Under the pieces are notes generated by a model, which saw only the letters and a program-made list of their open reading frames with translations, was not told the DNA's origin and ran no database searches. Made by a program: the position numbers and the translations under genes. Below are positions 43,921 through 54,167 of a stretch of DNA of 64,000 nt, one piece after another (position 1 is the stretch's first letter; each line of letters begins with the position of its first letter). The DNA is from Cladorhizidae sp. MBARI D1340-BT2 (Eukaryota; Porifera; Demospongiae; Poecilosclerida; Cladorhizidae). The stretch is from the NCBI GenBank assembly GCA_028752905.1, contig JAQNBH010000002.1, forward strand, positions 34,750,075 through 34,814,074, given 5' to 3'.

Positions 43921-45990
43921 AGTTTTAACAAATCCACACAGGTATATTTGTATGGAAGAATCTAGTCCATATAGCAAGGAAGAGGAACATGTCTACATAC
44001 ATATTTGCAACTCCAATATTATGTATTCTCTGTAACCATCTTGTTTATAAGTAACCATCGCATTTCCTTCAAAATGATGTGAGAGTGACTTTCACTATCA
44101 GAATTTCTGAACCTCCCTGTATTGCATAGGTATTGCATAGGTTTAGCTTCAATAAGCAACTGGAATAGGTACTCTAGTATTAGAAAGGGCTATGGTTGGA
44201 AACAATTGTCCACCCTTTACCATTTTACAGCTTTAAAAAAAATCTGTGAATGATTGGTGTACCTAGTTTTAAATAGTAGAGGGTTCTCTCTCATGGTTGA
44301 GTTCTATGTGGCTACAGTTTGTTTCCTCTTTCAACGAGATGTTTAGTTGTTGGTTTTTAAACCTTTTTTGTTTCTTTCAGGAATGGAGATTTTTATCTGA
44401 CAACATAAGACATAAAATGCCACTATAGGTTTCCCATTCAAATTCCCTCCTCCTTCCAATTAACCGAATTATTTCTGTCTTTGTGACCAAAGCAGTTTGG
44501 TTGAAGCATTCAAAAAAAAGGAGAAAATGATAAAAAGAGGATCCACTGTTGAATTTTGTTCTTGTATCATATATATATAATAATATATATTAATATAGTT
44601 GTCTTGTTAGTCTTATCAAGAAATTGCCAATTAGGTTGTTCCCTGGATTATTTTACATTGCCATCATCATTTTCGAGGACAGAGAAAGAGTTCTCATAAC
44701 TTTCTAGGGAACAAACGATACTACTCTTGAATGAGGAAGAGCAAGCTAGCTTTATTTATAACTTTGTTCAGGCACTAGCATCTGTTTTTACTTCATTTGA
44801 TCTTTGGTGGTTTGCATCTGTTGAGCATGAGCTAAGTAATGACCTGGAAGAGGCAGTGCAGCAAAGCATGGCAGTCGGCTGCAATATGCAATCTTGTATC
44901 TATGGTAACCTTTTAAGAATTAAGATTTCTTGTGATCCATATACAAGCTTTGGACTAGAACAAATTCTAGTCCAAATAACAAACTTTAGAAGATTATTAC
45001 ATTATTACTTTATTGTTAAGTGACATATTGTTAGATTGTTATTTATTATTATTTAGCATATTGTTAAATGTTATTATTATTTTGCATATTGTTAAATTGT
45101 TATTATTATTTAGCATATTGTTAAATTGTTATTATTGAAATTGTTATTATTGTATTTAGCATTATTATTGCTAAATATTTAGCATATTGTTATATTTTTA
45201 TTATTGCATAATTATTGTTAAATTGTTATTTAGCATATTGTTACTGTTGGAGAGATGCACTCTTGGCACAATGTTATGTTGAACTTGTAGTGTAGACAGA
45301 TGTGTTGGCTTTGATATGTCTATGATGTATATATTCAGGTTATAGCTTATGGTATATATTATAGTAAATAGCAATACCAATGTTTGGATAGCACATTTAA
45401 CACTTCTTTCATATAGCTGTTTTATCTTTATATTGTATATATATATAGAAGCATTCTAACTTACATGTAGTTTATATATAGTTCAGTTGCTCAATATTAT
45501 TAGTTGTTGAGATGAATTAAACTGATTTTAAGCTAGTCAATAACCTGATATAATATAGCTATATACTTGAAGTTTTCCAACAGTTATTATTGTTATGTTA
45601 TTATTGTTGTTGAGCATATTATTGTTATTTCTTTGATATTGTTTTTCCCCATTGCAGGCCTTGCTAGTATTTTCTGACACCAAGGCATTCAATATATTCA
45701 ACTCATATTATATTTTCATAAAATACATACATGCAGAATTTGTACATTTGGTGTGGTCATCTTTAATAAATAAGTCATCTTAGTATATAGCTGCACTTCT
45801 TTGTATTCTTAAGTTTACTTGCACTAATTTGTAATGCAGCACTGCAACGTATAGACTCACATAGCCAACCCTTGTCTTTGATGTGGTTTGTAAAGAGGCT
45901 TGACTCACTAAGTTTTTTGTTTGGAGAAATGGTGGGTGAGGAATATAGGTGAGCAATCCTATTAATTTCATAAATCAGGCATTTATGAAG
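43921..45990. other. AT-rich DNA with degenerate tandem repeat
   Basis: A repeated motif (TTATTATTTAGCATATTGTT) of roughly 30 bp recurs at 45035-45245. The 98-codon open frame 44727-45023 has no recognisable domain. No exon with good splice borders was found. Confidence 0.45.
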
Positions 45991-46002
45991 ATAACTTATG
46001 CT

Positions 46003-46400
46003 GCAGGGTATATATGCCCCTAGTGATGTGATGATGAGTTACATTAATAACTTTGCAGTGTATGCTCTTAGTGATGTGATGATGAGTTACATTAATAACT
46101 TTGCAGTGTATGCTCTTAGTGATGTGATGATGAGTTACATTAATAACTTTGCAGTGTATGCTCTTAGTGATGCGATGATGAGTTACATTAATAACTTTGC
46201 AGTGTATGCTCTTAGTGATGTGATGATGAGTTACATTAATAACTTTGCAGGGTACACTCCTAGTGATGTGATGATGAGTTACATTAATAACTTTGCAGGG
46301 TACACTCCTAGTGATGTGATGATGAGTTACATTAATAACTTTGCAGGGTACACTCCTAGTGATGTGATGATGAGTTGCATTAATAACTTGCTGTACATCA
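46003..46400 (+). repeat. 48-bp tandem array, eight units
   Basis: The unit begins TGTATGCTCTTAGTGATGTG and ends AATAACTTTGCAG. The first unit is divergent; units 2-5 carry TGTATGCTC, and the later ones GGTACACTCC. Because 48 is a multiple of three, both strands stay open over 139-145 codons, giving 16-residue repeats. Confidence 0.95.
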
Positions 46401-46429
46401 CTCCTGACACACACTGACATACACTACCA

Positions 46430-47390
46430 GTGGCAGAATTCCTTAGATGCGCTCGGTTCTTAGCCACTTGCAAATCAAAATGTAAAACCACCTTATAAAG
46501 AGGGATTTGGAATTGAATGGAAGGGGAGGGGCATGGAGGGCGAGAGGGGCTGGTAGCAGATGTAGATGAGTGTGATTAGTAGGAGTTTAGTGAGGCTTTC
46601 ACTACAACAGATTAGAAATTTTGATATGGATGAGGGGTATGTGGACAAAGTGGTCGATATCGACCCCCGGGGGTCGATAGGAGTACCCAAGGGGTCGATA
46701 AATGCGTTGGGTTCGAAAGGGGGTCGAAGAGCAGAAAAGGGATCGTTAGCTGATCAATGCTGGGCACAGAACACGCGGGGCGGGGTGATTTTAAAGTGAT
46801 TGCCTCAATCAGGCAAAAAAAACGCCCTACAGTTTGAAGAACTTCAACACCATCTTCCATAAAGCAAAGCGGTGTGTTGGCTATATACAAGATTTAGTAA
46901 ACAGCCTTTGAGATCGAAAAGCACTAACTCCAAACGATATTTATATAGTTGGGAGTCCTCAAACCACCAGTTAATGGTGTCTTCCCACCCAACTCAAAAT
47001 GGGCATCTTGACACCCTGTAAGACCCACTGGTGCTGTTCCATGTCCATTTTATATTCCTACTCTCCAGAAGCATCTAAATACATTTACTTATACATATAT
47101 ACAACAACAAAAACAACTTAAAAATAATAACAAACGAGCACATCCACATGTGGTTATCATGAGCAAACATGTGTTCCAAAAATATTTCACTGTCCAAACA
47201 AGTAGGGTGAAGGGTCGTCACTTTCCGGTCGCTAACCACAAGTTACACAAAAATAACCACCAAAATGCAAAACATTTGCACATGAAATATAATTTATTGT
47301 GTGAGCATTCCCTAATTTGGGCAAATTCACACAATAATGTAATGCGAGGTAACTTTACATAACAGAGGATACAACAATGCAACATAGGGT
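46430..47390. other. Intergenic DNA with a palindrome and GGGTCGA boxes
   Basis: A perfect 22-bp palindrome lies at 46658-46679, with further GGGGTCGA-type boxes at about 46691 and 46721. The segment 46600-46800 is unusually GC-rich for this window. No coding assignment is possible. Confidence 0.5.
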
Positions 47391-47393
47391 CCA

Positions 47394-47581
47394 TCCGAGG
47401 AAAATCAAGGGAAAAACTTCACTGTAATGAAAGATGGGCTTATCAAAACATGGCTGCTCATAAATCCTTGAACATTTATTGGTCACATTGTAAGTAGAAT
47501 AAAGGTAATTTTATTATAACCTAATCACCTGCAATGATTGGAATGTAGGGGACTGGCTGAAACCAGATTCCTTAAGCTGGA
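47394..47581 (+). repeat. Direct repeat flanking a MITE, left copy
   Basis: Shares GAGGAAAATCAA, AAGTAGAATAAAGGTAAT and GGAATGTAGGGGACTGGCTG with 48562-48730 in the same orientation. Confidence 0.8.
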
Positions 47582-47582
47582 C

Positions 47583-48487
47583 CGTATCCATTTTCTAATA
47601 AGTTTAAAAAAACGTATGGTTACCACTTTATAGCTCCATAGATTCTGCACACTTCACTGTATGGACTTGATATATAGCTCAAAAGATAGGTCTCTCTGTG
47701 TGCTCTCTCTTGGTACTAAAAATGTTGCAGCTCCATAGATTCTGCACATTTCACTGTATGGACTTGATATATCGCTCAAAAGATAGGTCTCTCTGTGTGC
47801 TCTCTCTAGATACTAAAATATCAAGTTAGTAGAGCTAAAGTGGGGGTATATACCTCAAAACCGGGGTGCCTCACATATATTTCTCCAGATTGCCAAGTGC
47901 TAGAGAGTTGAAATTAGCACCAGTGGCTATAATATAGAGGAAGCCCTACTCTATACAACATCATTAGGCGCTAACATGTGGTGAAGTGCATTGGAAATGA
48001 ATTTGTCAAATGTTTCCCCTGTCAGGGGGTCAAACTCATGTTCTGTAAATGTATGCAATTACATTGAAAATAATTTCTTCTGCTCCCTAAGATATCAAAT
48101 CCTGAGTGGAACGACTTGTGACAAGCATTGTACTGTACACAATTCCTTTTCCACCACATGCTTGCCCACGTACTCCAGCTAATCAAAAAAGTCCTTGTAT
48201 AGAGTAGGGCTTCCTCTAGCCACTGGTGCTAATTTCAGCTCTCTAGCACTGGCAATCTGGAGAAATATATTATGTTCCTAACTTAGCACTCAGGTTTTGA
48301 GGTACCCCCACTTTATCTCCACCTATTAAAAATATTTTGTTGTCAAAAGAGAGTACAGAGAGAGTCCTATCTTGAACTATATATCAAGTCCATACCATCA
48401 AGTTTGCAGAATCTATGGAGCTACAAAGTGGTTACAGTGGTAACCACAAGTTTGTTTGTTTTAAACTTACTAGAAAATGGTTACGGT
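47583..48487. mobile_element. Foldback MITE of about 905 bp
   Basis: Arms 47583-47950 and 48195-48487 are inverted copies, with outer ends beginning CCGTA(T/A)CCATTTTCTA. The left arm holds an internal duplication of about 85 bp (from about 47635 and 47720). The centre (about 47990-48185) is shared, inverted, with 55085-55215. Solo arm material also occurs at 15530-15795. No transposase is encoded. Confidence 0.75.
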
Positions 48488-48561
48488 CACCCTCACCACA
48501 GTTTGTCTGTCTCTCTGTCTATCTCTCTCTGTCCATCTCTCTGTATCTGTCTGTTGTCTGG

Positions 48562-48730
48562 GCAATCTGAGGAAAATCAATGAAAGATGGGAAGATCAAA
48601 ACATGACCTCTCATAAACCCTTGTACATTCATTGGTCCCAGTGTAAGTAGAATAAAGGTAATGTTATTATGACTGAATCACCTACAATGAGTGGAATGTA
48701 GGGGACTGGCTGAGACCAGACTCCTTCAGC
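48562..48730 (+). repeat. Direct repeat flanking a MITE, right copy
   Basis: Same orientation as 47394-47581. A CTGTCT-rich simple stretch (48506-48555) separates it from the MITE right end. Confidence 0.8.
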
Positions 48731-48873
48731 CTCATCTGTGCATGTTGCAAGGTTCTAGACTCAACTTGCTTTAATCATACCAGGCTGAAAATCGCATCCT
48801 TACCTATAAATACCTAGACAATGGCCTAATGGGGATGACAGAAGTGCTTACTAAGACCCGTATTTTACTCTAC

Positions 48874-49409
48874 TGTCAGAAACCTTTCTGACTAATGAAT
48901 ACCAACCAGGAAACACACAACTGCCTGTTCAACCACACAAGCAGAAAGTACATCAGGATACACAACCACAAACCACACAGAATAGACAAAGCCACTCGTT
49001 CTTACCCGTAGTCTTGGAAGACCTTCGAAAGTCTTCTATAGACACAGCACAGACAACTGCAAGCATTCTGATTGGTCACCGGGAAAGGGAGTGTCCGGAC
49101 AAACAGCTAGGAATTATAAAAGACAGCTGAACAAACTAGAACAGAGAGAAAAAGCCAGATAGACTTATTTATAAGCTATACTGTGTGCATGTAGCCTGAG
49201 TATTCGAAAGTGTGATATATATTCATTGTTGTAAGAACAACTTTGTGTATGAGCATATCTATACTCGGGGAAGGGAGGCTGCTAGGATTTAGCAGGTGGT
49301 CTACAATAGGATTGTGGGCGTCAATCAGTGTGATTCTGAGATTTAGGTTACCTGGTGTCTGGATAGACAAAGTAGGACCTAGGTGGAGCTTAGGAGAGAT
49401 TCACTGACA
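48874..49409 (+). repeat. 5' LTR (536 bp)
   Basis: Begins TGTCAG and ends CTGACA, a perfect 6-bp inverted end. A TATA box (TATAAAAG, 49115-49122) marks the promoter. The primer-binding site follows two bases after the end. Confidence 0.85.
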
Positions 49410-49411
49410 AC

Positions 49412-49427
49412 TGGTGGCAGAGGTGGG
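49412..49427 (+). promoter_or_regulatory. tRNA-type primer-binding site
   Basis: TGGTGGCAGAGGTGGG starts with the TGG complementary to a tRNA CCA end. The first eight bases equal those at 18598 in element 2. Confidence 0.75.
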
Positions 49428-49659
49428 ATTCTCTTAGCGAAAGGGAATCCTAGGAATTGTGAATTTGTTCTGTTGTATCTATATTTTTCCCCTTTTCTTC
49501 TAAGAGAGTTGTGTAACAGCTAGACAGGGACAACTCAGGTGATCACTACCTTGGTGTTTGAAAACCAGACCCTCTACTAGAGCTAGGTTGTTAGTTCTAT
49601 TAATTTCTCGTTTTGTCGTTTGATCGTTTGGAAGACACGGTTCGAGACCGACATCTAAG

Positions 49660-50691
49660 ATGACAGATGAGTCGAGAGAACGTCGTACCCGTACTAACCA
49701 CTCAAATGAGACCCCTGAGCTTCCACGTCTGACTGGTCCCCGCCACCAAGAGAGAAACGTGGACCCCTCAGCCGTAATTTCAGACGTGTTGACCCAAATG
49801 ATACTGATGGACCAGCAGAGGGCAGAGAGGGAAGAGAGGAGAGCGGCCGAACAGCACACACGTTTATGTGAACTGTTGAGAGAAACAGGGAGAGCGGAGA
49901 GAGTGATACCAACGGTTCCAAAGCCTAAACTCGTTCTACAAAAGTTCCAAGAGGGCTCTGATGACATGGGGGCTTTACTGGATACCTTTGAGGTAACGGC
50001 AAGAGCAGGGGAGTGGCCACGAGAAAAGTGGGCTCTATATCTCAGAGGAGCACTCACAGGAGCGGGAATGATGGCGGTTTCACGATTGACAGCGGACCAG
50101 CAAGAAGACTACGTCGAAGTAAAAGAGACATTGCTGGCCCAGTATCAAATCTCCACCGAGACCTACCGGAGGAAGGTGTTCGATCAGTCGTTGGATCTCA
50201 ACAACTCAGATACTTGGTTGAGGTCATACCGTCAGTGGTTCGATCAATGGCTACAGTCCAACCCCAGGAATACACGGAATTCTGTGCTAATTGAGTTGAC
50301 TCTGGGTAAACTCCCTAGGTGGCTCGAATCCCAGATGAGAAACCTGGATCATGATACTCATGAGGAGTTATGTGAGTCGATTGTGAGACACCTAGCAAAC
50401 CGATCATACACAAGCAGAGATACAGGAGGGCAGCCAACTCGTCAGGTGGGGGCGGATCGACCTACAGGAGGGCAGCCAACTGGTCAGGTGGGGGCGGATC
50501 GACCTACAGGAGGGCAGCCGACTCGTCAAGTGGGGGCGTATCGACCTACAGGAGGGCAGCCAACACGTCAGGTGGGGGTATTCCCGGAACAACCTTCAAC
50601 GAGAAGGAGGGAGAAAACAATTACAAACAGAGATGGAACCAAGGGAGTGGGGCAAGCGTGTACTCGCCAGCCAAAGACCCCTCTGATATAA
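49660..50691 (+). CDS. Gag (343 aa)
   Basis: This is the structural protein of the element. The N-terminal third is charged (a Glu/Arg-rich helix at about residues 45-75). The middle has a Ty3-gag-like core (VLQKFQEGSDDMGALLDTFE, WALYLRGAL, YVEVKETLLAQYQ, YRRKVFDQSLD). The C-terminus contains four tandem copies of a GGQPTRQVGADRPT-type repeat (about 260-310). The zinc knuckle is not in this frame: it lies in the overlapping next ORF (50658 onward), shifted by -1. The start ATG follows the LTR leader at the usual distance. Confidence 0.8.
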   Translation: MTDESRERRTRTNHSNETPELPRLTGPRHQERNVDPSAVISDVLTQMILMDQQRAEREERRAAEQHTRLCELLRETGRAERVIPTVPKPKLVLQKFQEGSDDMGALLDTFEVTARAGEWPREKWALYLRGALTGAGMMAVSRLTADQQEDYVEVKETLLAQYQISTETYRRKVFDQSLDLNNSDTWLRSYRQWFDQWLQSNPRNTRNSVLIELTLGKLPRWLESQMRNLDHDTHEELCESIVRHLANRSYTSRDTGGQPTRQVGADRPTGGQPTGQVGADRPTGGQPTRQVGAYRPTGGQPTRQVGVFPEQPSTRRREKTITNRDGTKGVGQACTRQPKTPLI

Positions 50692-50969
50692 GATGTTTTC
50701 GGTGCAATCAATTGGGACACATGAAGCGTGACTGCCGAGTAAAATTCGAGCATGCCCAAATTGGTTGTGAGCTGAACCAAAGAACGTCAGTTAATCAGTG
50801 GACCAGAGAGGCCCAGCTGAATGGACGAAAGATTCAGGCGTGGCTAGACACGGGATGTACCAAGTCGTTAGTACATGCCCGTTGCGTGCCAAAGGACATG
50901 AGACTGGGGTGGAGCCTTCCATACACCACCGCCAGTGCGACCAAGACATGGTTCCCCGCCCGCAGCTGA
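50658..50969 (+). CDS. Zinc knuckle and protease segment
   Basis: Overlaps gag by 34 bases in the -1 frame. It carries a CCHC knuckle (CFRCNQLGHMKRDC) at about residues 12-25 and the aspartic protease start (IQAWLDTGCTKSLVH) at about 55-69, with DTGC rather than the more common DTGA/S. The protease tail is lost to a stop at 50969. A run of nine G near 50984 causes another frame change, after which SPHLPVDMLVGQDVP (from 51018) completes the domain. Confidence 0.75.
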   Translation: MYSPAKDPSDIRCFRCNQLGHMKRDCRVKFEHAQIGCELNQRTSVNQWTREAQLNGRKIQAWLDTGCTKSLVHARCVPKDMRLGWSLPYTTASATKTWFPARS

Positions 50970-51011
50970 GGTGACCTTGAACTTGGGGGGGGGAAGGAAT
51001 ATCAGCTGACT

Positions 51012-51338
51012 GTGGGTGTGTCACCCCATTTACCAGTGGATATGCTGGTGGGGCAAGATGTTCCGGATCTGAAAGAGCTTCTAATGCAGGAATCAGATAG
51101 TGCTGGGAAAGGGGAACCGAACCAAGCTATGGTAACGACCAGAGCCCAGGAGCATGAGAAAGTCATGGAGGATGAGCAATCCAAAACCCAACAAGAGAAC
51201 AAGAGGGTTATGCTCACTGACCCCGAGGTCAGGGAGGAAGACGAATTAGAATCAAACTTCGAGACGCCGTTTGAGTTCGAAGATGATGTATTCAAAGCCA
51301 GCGTGGAGGACAAGAAAGAAACCGAGGATCAGGAGTAA
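51012..51338 (+). CDS. Protease end and acidic linker
   Basis: Starts with the final protease strand (LVGQDVPDL) and TTRAQ, then a strongly acidic Glu/Lys-rich linker without known fold, and stops 15 bases before the integrase ORF. The same order and the RAQ motif are seen in the remnant at 4.4-10.1 kb. Confidence 0.65.
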   Translation: MGVSPHLPVDMLVGQDVPDLKELLMQESDSAGKGEPNQAMVTTRAQEHEKVMEDEQSKTQQENKRVMLTDPEVREEDELESNFETPFEFEDDVFKASVEDKKETEDQE

Positions 51339-51353
51339 TCACAACCTTCACTG

Positions 51354-53282
51354 ATGCCAGACAGAATCAGCCCGACCCAACTCCGCGCTCTACAATTGAC
51401 TGACTCCTCATTAGAGAAACAAAGGCGACAAGCTGGTGAGGAAGACGGTCCTTACCTTTGGAAGGAAGGAATTCTGATGAAGAAATCATACAAGAGTCAG
51501 GGAGAAGACTTGGTCGTTGTTCCACGAGAGTGTCGTACGGAAGTGCTGAAGATGGCCCATAATTCACTGACAGCTGGACACTTCGGTCTAACGAGAACAT
51601 TAGAGACTATCCGGAGATCCATGGACTGGCCTAATTTAACCCAGGAGGTGAGGGAAATGTGTAAGTCATGTCCTACATGTCAATATGCAACTCCCGTGAC
51701 TGTACAAAGGGCACCCTTACATGCCTTACCGGTTATTAGCACCCCGTTCAAGAGGGTAGCCATGGATATTTTTGGGCCCCTGAAAAGAACGAAGGCGGGG
51801 AATAAGTTTGTTCTTGTGGTCATGGATTATGCCACAAAATGGCCAGAAGCGCTCAAAAACACTACTACTGAGACAATCATAGACTGTTTGATTGAGTTAA
51901 CCGCAAGGTTGGGCGTCCCAGAAGAAATTCTCTCAGATAATGGGAGTAACTTTCTCTCTCGCACAATGAAGCAATTTTGCAAACTCACAGGGATTAGACA
52001 GATTAAGACCTCTCCATACCATACCCAAACGGATGGTATGGTAGAACGGTTCAATTCTACCCTCAAAAGATTATTGAGAAAACTGACCCAAAAGTGTGAG
52101 AAAGAATGGGACAAGTGTATTCCATTTGTATTGTGGGCTTACCGGGGAACGATACACAGTTCCACAGGGTATTCCCCATTCGAGTTGGTCTATGGGAAAA
52201 GGATGAGGACGCCACTGGACGAACTTTCTCGATACTGGAGAGGAGAGCAGGGCGAGAAAGACATCGAGGTGGTGGAATATCTTCGGGCGTTGAGAGAGAA
52301 GATGGAGATAACCCAGGAACTGGCCACTTCCAACGAAACGGAAGCGAAACGAGGCCACAAGAAGTTCCACGACATGAAAGCGAAGGAGAGGAGTTTCCAA
52401 GTGGGAGACTATGTCCTGGTCTTCCAACCCAAGCGGCTGGAAAAGCTAAGCAGTGAGTGGAGAGGTCCAATGGTTATAACGAGGAAATTAACCAATGTAA
52501 CTTACGAGGTGGACTTTGGTCAAGGTCCCAAACGATTCCGAACCTTCCACGTCAATGGGCTAAAGGCTTCGAATTCTCCAGTACCAGCAGTATGCTTTTC
52601 CGAGGATCAGGAAACATCTGAATCCACATCTGAGGATGAGGAGGAAAAGAAACAGCATGAGACAGAATTAACATCACAACAGAGAAAGGAACTCGATCAA
52701 CTCAAGCAGGAGTTCCAAGATGTGATAAAGGACGTGCCAGGAAGAACCACGATGATTGAACACAACATACAAACAGGAGAGGCATCCCCGATTCGACTGC
52801 CGGCATATCGTCTTGCCCACTCGTCTCATGAATGCCTAAGACAAGAGATCAAAACACTCTTAGAACAGAAGATTATCAGACCTTCGAAGAGCCCCTGGGC
52901 CGCCCCAGTGGTGCTGGTGCCTAAAAAAGATGGCACAAAAAGACTGTGCGTGGACTACAGGAAATTGAACTTAGTCACTCAAGCAGATCCCTACCCAATC
53001 CCACGAATAGAGGAATTGATAGATGGGATTGGAAATTCTCGATGGATCACTGCCTTGGATCTTACCAAGGGATATCACCAGGTGCCGATGGAGCGAACGA
53101 GCCAGGAGAAAACAGCTTTCGTAACCCCCTGGGGGAAGTACGAGTTTCTGACAATGCCATTTGGACTCGTTGCAGCCCCATCAACCTTCCAAAGGTTGAT
53201 GGACCAAATCTTCAGCGACACTTACGAATATGCCACTGCATATTTGGATGACATCATCATCCACAGCCAAACGTGGGCATAA
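51354..53282 (+). CDS. Integrase joined to reverse transcriptase (642 aa)
   Basis: One uninterrupted frame carries, in order: an HHCC zinc finger (HNSLTAGHFGLTRT...CKSCPTCQ, about residues 68-110), an integrase core with DDE residues in MDIFGPLK (about 137), SDNGSNF (about 197) and VERFNS (about 232), and a GPY/F-like region (WRGPMVITRKLTNVTYEV, about 368-385). An acidic linker (about 425-450) is followed by reverse transcriptase with PWAAPVVLVPKKDG, CVDYRKLN, LDLTKGYHQVPM, FGLVAAPSTFQR and the catalytic YLDDIII near residue 631. Most Ty3 elements have RT-RNase H first; here the reverse is directly visible within one ORF. A single stop (53280-53282) separates it from the next ORF. Confidence 0.92.
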   Translation: MPDRISPTQLRALQLTDSSLEKQRRQAGEEDGPYLWKEGILMKKSYKSQGEDLVVVPRECRTEVLKMAHNSLTAGHFGLTRTLETIRRSMDWPNLTQEVREMCKSCPTCQYATPVTVQRAPLHALPVISTPFKRVAMDIFGPLKRTKAGNKFVLVVMDYATKWPEALKNTTTETIIDCLIELTARLGVPEEILSDNGSNFLSRTMKQFCKLTGIRQIKTSPYHTQTDGMVERFNSTLKRLLRKLTQKCEKEWDKCIPFVLWAYRGTIHSSTGYSPFELVYGKRMRTPLDELSRYWRGEQGEKDIEVVEYLRALREKMEITQELATSNETEAKRGHKKFHDMKAKERSFQVGDYVLVFQPKRLEKLSSEWRGPMVITRKLTNVTYEVDFGQGPKRFRTFHVNGLKASNSPVPAVCFSEDQETSESTSEDEEEKKQHETELTSQQRKELDQLKQEFQDVIKDVPGRTTMIEHNIQTGEASPIRLPAYRLAHSSHECLRQEIKTLLEQKIIRPSKSPWAAPVVLVPKKDGTKRLCVDYRKLNLVTQADPYPIPRIEELIDGIGNSRWITALDLTKGYHQVPMERTSQEKTAFVTPWGKYEFLTMPFGLVAAPSTFQRLMDQIFSDTYEYATAYLDDIIIHSQTWA

Positions 53283-53285
53283 CAC

Positions 53286-54056
53286 ATGACACATCTTAAG
53301 GAAGTATTCTCCAGATTAAGGGAAGCAGGCCTTAATATCAAGGAGACGAAATGTAATTTCGCTTGCAATATGTGCACCTACCTAGGACATGTGGTAGGTG
53401 GAGGAAAGATTCGACCCGTGGAGGCAAAGGTCAGAGCAGTACGGGACTTCTTAACCCCAAAGACGAAGAAGGACGTTAGGGCATTTTTAGGGCTCTGTGG
53501 CTACTATCGGAGGTTCATACCCTCTTTCTCGACAGTAGCTACTCCTCTCTCTGACCTCACTCGAAAGGACTCTCCAAATCGAGTTATTTGGACGAGCAAG
53601 GAGGAAACAGCTTTTCACGGATTAAAAAGACTGTTGACCACATATCCGGTTCTGAACACACCGATATGGGGGAGAAGTTTTACACTTCAGACGGACGCAT
53701 CAAACACTGGAATTGGCTATGTTCTAAGTCAAAACGATGATGAAGGGGAAGAACATCCGATAGCATTTGGTTCCCGGAAGCTACTGCCTAGGGAGACTAA
53801 ATACTCAGCCATGAAGAAGGAGGGCCTGGCAATTGTGGAAGGAGTCAAACATTTTCGTGTGTATCTGGAGGGAGTCCCTTTCCAGATCATGACAGACCAC
53901 AACCCACTAACCCACCTATCGAGATTAAAGGACAGCCATGGACGAATTGCTAGATGGATTTTAACTCTGCAACCATATAGTTATACGATGGTTTACGCCC
54001 AGGAAGTCAGAATGGGAATGCAGACAGACTCTCCCGAGAACATGGTTCTCATCTAA
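53286..54056 (+). CDS. Reverse transcriptase C-terminus and RNase H (256 aa)
   Basis: Continues in the same frame after one stop: HLKEVFSRLREAGL, then CTYLGHVV, FLGLCGYYRRFIP, and the RNase H region with FTLQTDASNTGIGYVLSQ, AFGSRKLLPRETKYSAMKKE and MTDHNPLTHL. It ends in a stop directly at the polypurine tract. The C-terminal PGxxNxxADxLSR motif is altered. Confidence 0.85.
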   Translation: MTHLKEVFSRLREAGLNIKETKCNFACNMCTYLGHVVGGGKIRPVEAKVRAVRDFLTPKTKKDVRAFLGLCGYYRRFIPSFSTVATPLSDLTRKDSPNRVIWTSKEETAFHGLKRLLTTYPVLNTPIWGRSFTLQTDASNTGIGYVLSQNDDEGEEHPIAFGSRKLLPRETKYSAMKKEGLAIVEGVKHFRVYLEGVPFQIMTDHNPLTHLSRLKDSHGRIARWILTLQPYSYTMVYAQEVRMGMQTDSPENMVLI

Positions 54057-54068
54057 AGGAGGGGAAAA
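54055..54068 (+). promoter_or_regulatory. Polypurine tract
   Basis: AAAGGAGGGGAAAA, immediately before the 3' LTR start at 54069; it primes plus-strand DNA in LTR elements. Confidence 0.85.
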
Positions 54069-54167
54069 TGTCAGAAACATTTCTGACTAATGAATACCAA
54101 CCAGGAAACACACAACTGCCTGTTCAACCACACAAGCAGAAAGTACATCAGGATACACAACCACAAA
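54069..54167 (+). repeat. 3' LTR, truncated to 99 bp
   Basis: Matches 48874-48972 with one mismatch, then switches to unrelated sequence, so the right end was deleted and no target duplication can be read. Confidence 0.9.

Larger units (their letters stand above)
48874..54167 (+). mobile_element. Ty3-type LTR retrotransposon with integrase before reverse transcriptase (Gmr1-like)
   Basis: A complete 5' LTR, primer-binding site, gag, zinc knuckle and protease, then one long ORF in the order integrase-RT, then RNase H, a polypurine tract (54055-54068) and a truncated 3' LTR. This order is known from the Gmr1 group of Ty3-like elements. A few stops and frame changes make it inactive. The first 99 bases of both LTRs differ at one position. 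Confidence 0.9.
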
